Of a DNA stretch of 5,181 bases, positions 1-5,130 are shown piece by piece (positions within the stretch are counted from its first letter, which is position 1; each line of letters starts with the position of its first letter). The DNA comes from Bdellovibrionaceae bacterium UBA5009. Its GTDB lineage: Bacteria > Bdellovibrionota > Bdellovibrionia > Bdellovibrionales > Bdellovibrionaceae. The stretch spans positions 15,526 to 20,706 of the forward strand of contig DGYJ01000084.1 of the NCBI GenBank assembly GCA_002396665.1, given 5' to 3'. A program made the position numbers and the translations under genes. Under the pieces are notes generated by a model that did no database searches, had not been told where the DNA came from, and saw only the letters and a program-made list of their open reading frames with translations.

Positions 1-938
1 AAACGCACCCATGCATCGATCAGTTCGTTAGAAGCGGTTTTTTGCCACAGGATCATATTGTCGTGGGTCATCGAAAGATTTTCATTTTCAACAGTGCAAA
101 AATGCAAAGGTAAAGACTTCATTCTTTCATTGTTTTCGTACTTCAAACGGTAGCGCATCCACGACCACTGGCTCTCCAAAGATCCACGAGGAAAAATTTC
201 TTGGCCAAGCAATGAGTTATAAAAATATGTTTCTTCGCTTGTTAAGCACCAAATTATATTTTCGCAACGAACAAGTCCTGACAATTCACCTTTAAGTTCA
301 AGTCCTTGAATCGTGCCCTTAGGACCGTGGGACAAGTCGATCACATTCGTTGTTGTCGTTGTACGGACTTTTAATGTTTTAAGCCATTGCATAGATTTTT
401 CAGTTGTATTTCGAGAAGGCCAACGAATAAAAAAAGACGATTGAAATGGAAGCCCTTGGCCAGCCTCGAAGGATTGCTGCAAACTCATAAACCTGGTCGA
501 AGCCAAGTGTTGCGACAAGGAAAGTGGCCAGTATTTATCAAAATTTTGAACATACTCTTCGGGCGCAATTTTTTCTACACGTTGAGTTTTTGAAAACGAT
601 TCGCCAGACTTTTGGTCAAAGCCCATTTTTTGAAAATAAAAATTAGACAATGGCCCTTTAAACTCAAGTGGTCCAGTGGGACGCCAAATTGTAAATCCAT
701 TTTCGACCTCGTGGTCGGCCTCTTCATTATTTCGTTTTTCTAAATAGCTTTGCTTTAGAATATCTGTTTTAAAAAATCCAAAGGGCCCTTCTATATCTTC
801 CGGAGTCCAAGCGCCAAGATGACTAGAAAGATCAATAAGCATGACATTAAAATTTTTCTTCTGAAGTTCTGCAGAAATCCAAGAACCTTGCAAAAAACGA
901 CCTACGACAATGACATCAAATTGATTTTCTAAAGACAT
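1..938 (-). CDS. Putative FAD/NAD(P)-binding oxidoreductase-like protein, C-terminus cut by window edge
   Basis: The frame is open from ATG at 938 to the left edge, giving 312 codons with no stop. Residues 7-18 form a first Rossmann strand followed by G13-R-F-L-Q-G18; the usual GxGxxG has Phe15 in place of its middle Gly. A second strand ends in an acidic residue (MLID, D36), 18 residues after G18, as in FAD-binding proteins of the amine-oxidase/phytoene-desaturase type. Residues 198-233 fit a later FAD-domain segment (beta hairpin with GTIQGLELKG, then IIWCLTS), like the 'V.GV...G......VI.a.p' stretch of those enzymes. A V-E-N-G-F segment near residue 84 also suits that family. No signal peptide is present. 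The start is supported by a good Shine-Dalgarno site. The ATG lies inside the last codons of purN, so the gene is probably translated with it. Substrate and reaction are unknown. The family call is inference from motif layout, and the missing C-terminus may hold the rest of the FAD site. Confidence 0.72.
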   Translation of the reverse strand, partial: MSLENQFDVIVVGRFLQGSWISAELQKKNFNVMLIDLSSHLGAWTPEDIEGPFGFFKTDILKQSYLEKRNNEEADHEVENGFTIWRPTGPLEFKGPLSNFYFQKMGFDQKSGESFSKTQRVEKIAPEEYVQNFDKYWPLSLSQHLASTRFMSLQQSFEAGQGLPFQSSFFIRWPSRNTTEKSMQWLKTLKVRTTTTTNVIDLSHGPKGTIQGLELKGELSGLVRCENIIWCLTSEETYFYNSLLGQEIFPRGSLESQWSWMRYRLKYENNERMKSLPLHFCTVENENLSMTHDNMILWQKTASNELIDAWVR

Positions 939-1492
939 TGAAATCCCTCTTTAACTAGTCGATGCTCAGTAAAACTTAAAGCCAATTGGGCCTTATCAAC
1001 AGAAATACTTTGGTTTTGAATTTGTGTTGAATGAACTGCGATTTTTTGAAAAATTTTTTGCCCCATATCCACTTCCTCGATGACATGATGTAAAGTTGCC
1101 CCAACATCAGCGCCTTCGGCAAAACTACGCTGAAAGGAGTCTTTGCCTGGATAGTGAGGTAATATTGATGGGTGAATATTAAATATTTGCCCTTGCCATT
1201 GATTTAGAAACCCACCAGGAATAATTCGCATAAAACCCAAAAGAAAAATTTTCGTAATCCCACGGCTTAGCAAATCGGTATGGATCTGATTCCAGTCTAA
1301 AGGCTTTTGCAAAGTCATTGTCGGTAAACCAAATCTTTTGGATTTCAACAAACCCTCTGCAGAGTCTTTATCTGAAAGAACAAGGGCAATTTTTTTTGAA
1401 ATTCCAAGATCCAGTATCGCTTGCAGATTCGACCCTCTTCCAGAAATGAATACTGCCCATTTTTCATTTCGCAAAGGAGTCGTTGTCATCAT
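929..1492 (-). CDS. purN: Phosphoribosylglycinamide formyltransferase (GAR transformylase)
   Basis: PurN transfers a formyl group from 10-formyl-tetrahydrofolate to GAR, giving FGAR, step 3 of de novo purine synthesis in the cytoplasm. Seen in the sequence: the N-terminal SGRGSNLQA (residues 17-25), which binds the GAR phosphate in the family; GFMRI at 86-90; the core N105-I-H107-P-S-I-L-P; and EEVDMG with D142. N105, H107 and D142 match the catalytic Asn, His and Asp of E. coli PurN. An EH pair at 176-177 fits the C-terminal helix. The protein is 187 residues, shorter than E. coli PurN (212), mostly at the C-terminus. The loop after HPSILPHYPG and the segment after D142 (MGQK where GGP or TGP is usual) are divergent. 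I chose ATG 1492 because it overlaps the purM stop as ATGA and comes just before the first strand; ATG 1489 is an equally possible start one codon later. The open frame extending to 1594 lies inside purM and is not needed. Confidence 0.93.
   Translation of the reverse strand: MMTTTPLRNEKWAVFISGRGSNLQAILDLGISKKIALVLSDKDSAEGLLKSKRFGLPTMTLQKPLDWNQIHTDLLSRGITKIFLLGFMRIIPGGFLNQWQGQIFNIHPSILPHYPGKDSFQRSFAEGADVGATLHHVIEEVDMGQKIFQKIAVHSTQIQNQSISVDKAQLALSFTEHRLVKEGFQCL
945..950 (-). promoter_or_regulatory. Shine-Dalgarno site of the putative oxidoreductase gene
   Basis: On the minus strand AGAGGG lies 6 nt upstream of the ATG at 938. It sits within the 3' end of purN. Being strong and well spaced, it fixes this start and shows that the gene can recruit ribosomes itself as well as by coupling to purN. 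Confidence 0.75.
1489..1492 (-). other. ATGA stop/start overlap of purM and purN
   Basis: The purM stop TGA (1491-1489) shares bases with the purN ATG (1492-1490), and a second in-frame ATG follows at once. Only a weak purine stretch (AGGCGGG) precedes it, so purN is probably translated by ribosomes that have just finished purM. Confidence 0.8.
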
Positions 1493-2535
1493 CGCGACCC
1501 GCCTGCTTTTAACTTCCAGCTGGGCTCTTGCTCTTTGGGCTGCATTGGATCTGTCCCCAGCTTCGGGGAATTCTGAATGACTCCCCAATTCCATGCCTTG
1601 AAACCAGCATGCTCAATAAGCCCAAGGGTTTCAGAAACATCTTTAGGCGATACAAAAAGCACAAAACCAATTCCACAATTCGTCGTCTGCATCATTTCAA
1701 GATCAGACATTTCAGCCCGGCGCTGAACTTCTTTGAAGATTTTTGGAAATTCCCATGGTGATAATTCTGCCACCGTATTCTGCGGCATCACTCGTGGTAA
1801 ATTATCAAGTCCCCCGCCCGTGATGTGGGCCGCTGCATGGACATTGATTTTTTTCATCACACTTTTCATCATTTTCACATAAAGATGCGTAGGCACTAAA
1901 AGTTGATCTAGAAATTGGGACTCGTCTTTTTCAAAAAGTTTTCTGTACAAAGAATACCCATTGCTATGCAGACCCGAACTTTCGACGGCAATTAAAACAT
2001 CACCGACCTGCACGTTCTGCGGACCAAGGGCTTTGTCTTGGTCCACAATGCCTACAGCAAAACCTGCACAATCAAAATCTGGCGGATTATAAACCCCAGG
2101 CATTTCTGCTGTTTCACCACCGACCAAGGCGCACTCAGAATCTTCACAAGCTTTTTTAACACTGGCCAAAAAGGCTTGGGCATTTTGTAAATCTAATTTA
2201 CCGACAGCATAATAATCTAAAAACATCAGGGGTATTCCACCTGTGCAAATCAAGTCGTTCACACACATGGCGACAAGATCCTGACCAATGCCTTCGTATC
2301 TGGAATACTTCGAAGCCAATTTGACTTTTGTACCGACGCCGTCGGTGCAAGTCACAAGACAGGGCTTTTTGATTTCTGGAAATTGCATATTAAACAAAGA
2401 TGCAAAGCCACCAATGCCAGAAACAATACGATCTTGAAAGATAGATTTTTTTTGATCTTTTTGCAGCCAATCCACCAAGGCGTCACCGGCCTCAACGTTT
2501 ACTCCAGCTTTTTGGTACTGAGAGGAATTGGTCAT
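1489..2535 (-). CDS. purM: Phosphoribosylformylglycinamidine cyclo-ligase (AIR synthetase)
   Basis: PurM closes the imidazole ring: FGAM plus ATP gives AIR, step 5 of de novo purine synthesis, cytoplasmic and dimeric in known members. Family blocks are present in order: Y-Q-K-A-G-V-N-V-E-A-G-D-A-L near residues 7-20, G-I-G-G-F at 40-44, TDGVGTK at 64-70, MCVNDL at 90-95, FLDYYAVGKL at 105-114, GGETAEMPG at 139-147, SSGLHSNGYSL at 186-196, HITGGG at 237-242, and a C-terminal NCGIGF. The 348 residues match the usual size (E. coli 345); about 20 extra polar residues replace the normal C-terminal tail. I chose ATG 2535 because it aligns with the family N-terminus and has a GGAG site 5 nt upstream. 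The frame stays open to 2646, but the added residues do not resemble PurM. It is the first visible gene of the operon, followed by purN with an ATGA overlap. Confidence 0.97.
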   Translation of the reverse strand: MTNSSQYQKAGVNVEAGDALVDWLQKDQKKSIFQDRIVSGIGGFASLFNMQFPEIKKPCLVTCTDGVGTKVKLASKYSRYEGIGQDLVAMCVNDLICTGGIPLMFLDYYAVGKLDLQNAQAFLASVKKACEDSECALVGGETAEMPGVYNPPDFDCAGFAVGIVDQDKALGPQNVQVGDVLIAVESSGLHSNGYSLYRKLFEKDESQFLDQLLVPTHLYVKMMKSVMKKINVHAAAHITGGGLDNLPRVMPQNTVAELSPWEFPKIFKEVQRRAEMSDLEMMQTTNCGIGFVLFVSPKDVSETLGLIEHAGFKAWNWGVIQNSPKLGTDPMQPKEQEPSWKLKAGGSR

Positions 2536-2540
2536 GAATT

Positions 2541-2544
2541 CTCC
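2541..2544 (-). promoter_or_regulatory. Shine-Dalgarno site of purM
   Basis: GGAG on the minus strand lies 5 nt before the ATG at 2535. No comparable site precedes the upstream in-frame start candidates, so this site decides the purM start. Confidence 0.75.
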
Positions 2545-2586
2545 AGATGAGAAAGTATTACCGCGAAAGCCCATTGCGGTCTGTGG

Positions 2587-2616
2587 CTTATGCAACGAGT
2601 TATTGATCTTTTGCAA
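2587..2616 (-). promoter_or_regulatory. Weak candidate sigma70-type promoter for the purMN operon
   Basis: On the minus strand TTGCAA (2616-2611) and CATAAG (2592-2587) are 18 nt apart. Each matches four of six consensus positions. The start of transcription would fall about 45 nt upstream of the purM ATG. An alternative -10, TAATAC at 2560-2555, has no partner -35. The call is weak, because such matches are common in AT-rich DNA. Confidence 0.25.
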
Positions 2617-2623
2617 AAAGACG

Positions 2624-2638
2624 AATGCTGCTAGCATT
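2624..2638. repeat. Short inverted repeat in the purM/gpx divergent spacer
   Basis: AATGCT-gct-AGCATT has perfect 6-bp arms and a 3-bp centre. The AGCAT half recurs at 2642-2646. It lies 30-44 bp before the peroxidase start, where an operator could sit. No regulator family is suggested by the sequence, and it could be chance. Confidence 0.3.
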
Positions 2639-2667
2639 TTCAGCATAAATAACTGGATACTGTCGGT

Positions 2668-3252
2668 ATGAAACTTTTAAAACTTGCCTACTCTATTCCC
2701 ACGGTCATCGGTCTACTCTATTTTACTGCAAATTTTTCTGTTGCTGCTGAAAAATCAGGCCAAAAAAGCTTTTTTGACTATCAAGTGAAGGACGCCCACG
2801 GGGAAGCCCTTCCCCTTTCGAAATTTAAAAATATGGTTGTCCTGGTGGTGAATACGGCCTCGAAATGTGGCTTTACACCCCAGTTTGCAGATCTTGAGAC
2901 CATTTACCAAAAATACAAAGATCAAGGTTTTGTGGTTCTAGCCTTCCCGTCCAATGACTTTAAACAAGACCCGGAAGCTTCCACAGAAAAAATCGAAAAA
3001 TGGTCCAAGGAAAATTATAAAATTTCTTTTCCCATGGTGGAAAAAGCCCCAGTCCGCGGCGCCGACAAACAGCCTGTGTATGAATTTTTAGTGAACTCAA
3101 AAAGCGGAGTCCTATTTAAAGAGGTCGGTTGGAATTTTGAAAAATTTTTAGTGGGCCGCGATGGCCGCGTGATCGACCGCTGGATTTCAACAACAAAACC
3201 AACAAGCGAAAACATCACAAGTAAAATTGAAGAAGCTTTGAGGGTGAAATAA
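2668..3252 (+). CDS. Exported glutathione peroxidase-family thiol peroxidase
   Basis: Members of this thioredoxin-fold family reduce hydrogen peroxide or lipid hydroperoxides through a peroxidatic Cys (or Sec), using glutathione or thioredoxin. Residues 1-27 look like a Sec signal peptide (K2, K5, hydrophobic 6-23, probable cleavage after SVAA), so the enzyme should act in the periplasm. Seen: N62-T-A-S-K-C67-G-F-T-P-Q-F with C67 the peroxidatic Cys; AFPSNDF at 92-98; F121-P-M; and W155-N-F-E-K-F-L-V-G-R-D-G at 155-166. The tetrad is Cys67, Asp97 (usually Gln), Trp155, Asn156. C67 is the only cysteine, so the resolving Cys used by thioredoxin-dependent members is missing. The mature part (about 167 residues) has family length. 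The start ATG 2668 gives a complete signal peptide; only a weak TCGG-like site precedes it. It is divergent from purM and convergent with the next lipoprotein gene. E. coli BtuE is a periplasmic relative, but orthology is not shown. Confidence 0.92.
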   Translation: MKLLKLAYSIPTVIGLLYFTANFSVAAEKSGQKSFFDYQVKDAHGEALPLSKFKNMVVLVVNTASKCGFTPQFADLETIYQKYKDQGFVVLAFPSNDFKQDPEASTEKIEKWSKENYKISFPMVEKAPVRGADKQPVYEFLVNSKSGVLFKEVGWNFEKFLVGRDGRVIDRWISTTKPTSENITSKIEEALRVK

Positions 3253-3257
3253 ATAGA

Positions 3258-3815
3258 TTATCTTAAACATTTTTCCTTTGGAATAAATATTGTAGGGCTT
3301 GTTGCAATCGTCACTTGCATTTCTTTATCTAGATAAAATTTTAACTTCTTTAGAAAATTAACTTTTGCAACTAGGCTCATAAAAACAATGCGCACTTGCC
3401 CTTTGCCATCGGTTTGAAAAAAGCCTTTTTTTTCTTCGTAACTCCAATATATATTTTTCATCTTCAATGGAATATGAAGATCAAATTCATTTTCACTACC
3501 GCATTTCAATTCGATGGAAAGTATTTGTTTATAATACCGATGGCATCCCTCCTGGCTACCCGTTAACAAATACACTACCAGCTCCGAAGCGCCATCTGTG
3601 AATGGATTAAAGCAATCCTCTTCAATAAGCTCTTCTTCAAAGACAGGTTTAAAGATCAATTGGCTTTCAATTAGCTGACGATTCTTAGATTCAAAGTTTT
3701 TTTGAAATAACTGACTTTCGGGCTCTTCCCTGTAGACACCTTTTACTTTTTCATTATATGCGGGATTTTTTTGACTTTCATTGATGAAAGATGTCGAGCA
3801 TCCCGTCAGCAACAA
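3258..3815 (-). CDS. Hypothetical lipoprotein, 5' end uncertain
   Basis: I do not recognise the family. Counting from TTG 3815, the protein has 185 residues and begins with a lipobox, L-L-T-G-C6, so it should be lipidated on C6. Ser follows the Cys, which by the E. coli sorting rule favours the outer membrane. The mature part has four more Cys (68, 91, 105, 183), enough for two disulfides, a charged linker to about residue 67, and then mainly beta-like sequence (for example WSYEEKKGFFQTDGKGQVRI at 124-143). TTG 3815 would leave a five-residue signal peptide, too short to export. The same frame continues upstream for 28 codons to a TGA at 3902-3900 and encodes a basic then hydrophobic stretch that completes the signal peptide, yet has no ATG, GTG or TTG before 3815. 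Either the real start is unusual or a frameshift has broken the gene. The stop lies 5 bp from the peroxidase stop on the other strand. Confidence 0.72.
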   Translation of the reverse strand: MLLTGCSTSFINESQKNPAYNEKVKGVYREEPESQLFQKNFESKNRQLIESQLIFKPVFEEELIEEDCFNPFTDGASELVVYLLTGSQEGCHRYYKQILSIELKCGSENEFDLHIPLKMKNIYWSYEEKKGFFQTDGKGQVRIVFMSLVAKVNFLKKLKFYLDKEMQVTIATSPTIFIPKEKCLR

Positions 3816-3899
3816 GAATAGGACAGGGATAATTATTAAAGCATATCCAATAAAATAGATTACCTTCCTCGTTTTACTAAATGATCCTGGACCAAATGC
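3816..3899 (-). other. In-frame signal-peptide extension of the lipoprotein gene without a standard start codon
   Basis: These 28 codons read SKTRK at about codons 8-12, then a hydrophobic run (IYFIGYALIIIPVLF) leading straight into LLLTGC. Charge, hydrophobic core and lipobox together make a typical lipoprotein signal peptide. Possible starts are AUC at 3860 or AUU at 3851, or entry from the neighbouring frame. That frame begins at ATG 3925 (or TTG 3895), reads MIPRNSKFEH and on to TAA, and would join this one by a -1 slip, or by one extra base, at the AAAA run 3872-3875. Confidence 0.6.
3863..3870 (-). promoter_or_regulatory. Shine-Dalgarno-like GAGGAAGG inside the lipoprotein signal-peptide region
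   Basis: GAGGAAGG on the minus strand resembles a strong ribosome site. AUC (3860-3858) starts 5 nt after its AGGA and AUU (3851-3849) 11 nt after its end, both in the lipoprotein frame. No ATG, GTG or TTG in that frame lies at usable distance. It may instead simply encode T-R-K. Confidence 0.35.
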
Positions 3900-3981
3900 T
3901 CAAATTTAGAATTTCTAGGAATCATGGGGACCGAACTTTCTCATTTTTTAACAACTAGAAAATATGAATTTATTACCAAAT

Positions 3982-4137
3982 TTATTTAATTTGAGCCAAA
4001 TCTTTTTTTATCTGACCAATCAGCATATCAGCAATTAGACGATTTCTACCTGCTGACCTTGAATTCACATCATACATCGACGCTGATTTGATATCGTCTG
4101 ATACATATTTATAGGCAAAACCGTTACTATCATACAC
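3982..4137 (-). pseudogene. Small protein-like ORF or C-terminal remnant of a lost gene
   Basis: From GTG 4137 to TAA 3982 the frame encodes 51 residues beginning VYDSNGFAYKYVSDD and ending in a charged amphipathic stretch (GQIKKDLAQIK). The mixed composition looks like real protein rather than translated spacer. Two consecutive TAA codons lie directly upstream in frame, and neither the GTG nor the internal ATG (residue 21) has a Shine-Dalgarno site. The simplest reading is the C-terminal remnant of a decayed gene; a small gene of 51 or 31 residues is the alternative. No family recognised. The rest of the gap between the two lipoprotein genes (3903-3981 and 4138-4194) is AT-rich, and I see nothing further in it. 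Confidence 0.35.
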
Positions 4138-4194
4138 TTATTAAGCATTGATACGAAAGAAGAAAGTCTTTATGAAACTGGATCTCGATAGGTT

Positions 4195-4539
4195 TTATTT
4201 TGCCGACAAATGTAGTTGTTTGTATGAATTTAAGTAGTCATCAGGGCACTTGTAAAGTTCAACAGTTGTGTCCTTTCTTTGTCCCCACATTCGTATAATT
4301 CGAAATGCATTTGCATTATATGCTGTTGCATGATGGCATATATCACTATAAATTTTTTGAAAATCACCATTGATGAAATCCGTTACAAAAACAGTTTTTT
4401 TAAATTTACAAATTTTTGGATTGGGATTCATCGCAATAGGCTGAACCATAACAACATCCTCTGCAATATCAGATTTTGGTGTTGGGATTTGGCAGCCAAA
4501 TAGACAAAATAAAAACAATACAAAAATATACTTTTTCAT
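4195..4539 (-). CDS. Small cysteine-containing lipoprotein, possibly RcsF/DUF4156-like
   Basis: This 114-residue protein has a clear lipoprotein signal (K2 K3, hydrophobic 4-14, lipobox L-F-G-C16); residue 17 is Gln, favouring the outer membrane by the E. coli rule. After a Pro-rich linker to about residue 42, the domain contains C44, C68 and C98. The pattern of a Cys-led strand, a helix with IYSDICHHATAYNANAFRI (residues 63-81), then a strand ending in YKCP (96-99) recalls small envelope lipoproteins of the RcsF/DUF4156 kind, where a helix with 'A...GAN' is followed by a Cys-containing strand. That likeness is a hunch from layout. ATG 4539 is the only start that keeps the full signal peptide. 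No Shine-Dalgarno sequence precedes it, and a candidate -10 box ends 6 nt before the ATG, so the mRNA may be leaderless. It diverges from the 4562 gene with 22 bp between the starts. Confidence 0.85.
   Translation of the reverse strand: MKKYIFVLFLFCLFGCQIPTPKSDIAEDVVMVQPIAMNPNPKICKFKKTVFVTDFINGDFQKIYSDICHHATAYNANAFRIIRMWGQRKDTTVELYKCPDDYLNSYKQLHLSAK
4527..4532 (+). promoter_or_regulatory. Candidate -10 element for the 4562-5053 lipoprotein
   Basis: TATACT matches five of six -10 positions and would start transcription about 22 nt before ATG 4562, from within the first codons of the opposite gene. The nearest -35-like hexamer, TAGACA at 4501-4506, is 20 nt away, longer than optimal. Confidence 0.25.
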
Positions 4540-4545
4540 GAAATG

Positions 4546-4574
4546 ATTAAAACACTAAAATATGAAAACACCAA
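4546..4574 (-). promoter_or_regulatory. Candidate promoter giving a leaderless mRNA for the 4195-4539 lipoprotein
   Basis: On the minus strand TTGGTG (4574-4569) and TTTAAT (4551-4546) are 17 nt apart, matching three and five of six consensus positions. Transcription would begin about at the ATG (4539), which would explain the lack of a ribosome site. The -35 element lies inside the first codons of the opposite gene. Local AT-richness makes chance matches likely. Confidence 0.3.
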
Positions 4575-5053
4575 TTTTAAAAATCTTATTCGCAATGATT
4601 TCCTTGTTTCTTTTAGCAGCAACAAGCTGTGGACATTCAAATTATTACGGATTAAGGTTTGAACTAAAATCCTGTCCACACGAAGCATTTATTCTACCCT
4701 ATTCTATTCGCAATGAAGATTTAGAGGCAAATATTTTTTGGTTGGAAGACTCTTCGCCAAGTTATCAACTCAAATTTTCAAAGCAGCAGAGTTTTTTAGA
4801 TAGAATTGATGCCTTTTTCTCAAAAAAAAGTACGTGCAGTATAAATGTGGGGGCTAGTGTGTTTTTTCGAAATGATAGTCAACTTTCAGATAATGAAAAA
4901 AATGAAAGATTGAAAAAGATTTTTTTTGAGGCAGAATCCTTTGTTCGCGCGATTGCAAAAACGTCAAGTTTAGATTTAACTGCAACTGGCCCGACTATCT
5001 ATTCATTTAAAGATCACGATGAATACACTAATTGGCTTAAAGATGGAACGTAG
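4562..5053 (+). CDS. Hypothetical lipoprotein
   Basis: I do not recognise the family. The 163-residue protein has a standard export signal (K2, K7, hydrophobic core 8-20) ending in A-T-S-C23, a permissive lipobox, so lipidation at C23 is likely; Gly follows the Cys. The mature part holds only two more cysteines, C38 and C92, a possible disulfide. Residues 27-72 alternate polar and hydrophobic residues like beta strands. Residues 107-136 (Q-L-S-D-N-E-K-N-E-R-L-K-K and on through AESFVRAIAKTSS) look like one long helix. A Y-S-F-K-D-H-D-E-Y-T-N-W-L stretch closes the protein. ATG 4562 is preceded by AAAACACTAAAAT with no Shine-Dalgarno site. The gene diverges from the 4195-4539 lipoprotein, so the two may share control, but nothing shows a joint function. 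The 77 bp after the stop hold no clear terminator. Confidence 0.85.
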   Translation: MKTPILKILFAMISLFLLAATSCGHSNYYGLRFELKSCPHEAFILPYSIRNEDLEANIFWLEDSSPSYQLKFSKQQSFLDRIDAFFSKKSTCSINVGASVFFRNDSQLSDNEKNERLKKIFFEAESFVRAIAKTSSLDLTATGPTIYSFKDHDEYTNWLKDGT

Positions 5054-5130
5054 AGAATTTTATAGTTACTGAAATATATTCTTTTAGCATGATTCACAAA
5101 CCTTTGGCCACCGTTTAGCCTTTGAGCGAC

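Noticed and set aside
387..593. Plus-strand 68-codon ORF
   Set aside because: Antisense to the long open frame 1-938 and of basic, low-information composition; a shadow.
1493..1594. N-terminal extension of purN to a start at 1594
   Set aside because: The extra 34 residues lie wholly inside purM and are out of register with the PurN family N-terminus; ATGA overlap at 1492 explains the start.
1338..1761. Plus-strand ORFs antisense to purN and purM
   Set aside because: They mirror well-conserved genes on the other strand and show no family features.
2536..2646. N-terminal extension of purM to 2646
   Set aside because: The added residues do not resemble PurM, and the GGAG site fits ATG 2535.
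3015..3218. Minus-strand ORF inside the peroxidase gene
   Set aside because: Fully covered by a conserved coding region on the plus strand.
4279..4503. Plus-strand ORF inside the small lipoprotein gene
   Set aside because: Antisense to a frame with a clear signal peptide and lipobox; rich in Cys/Ile by chance of AT-rich antisense.
5104..5126. CCTTTG direct repeat and GGC...GCC pairing after the last lipoprotein gene
   Set aside because: Too short to distinguish from chance; no stable stem.
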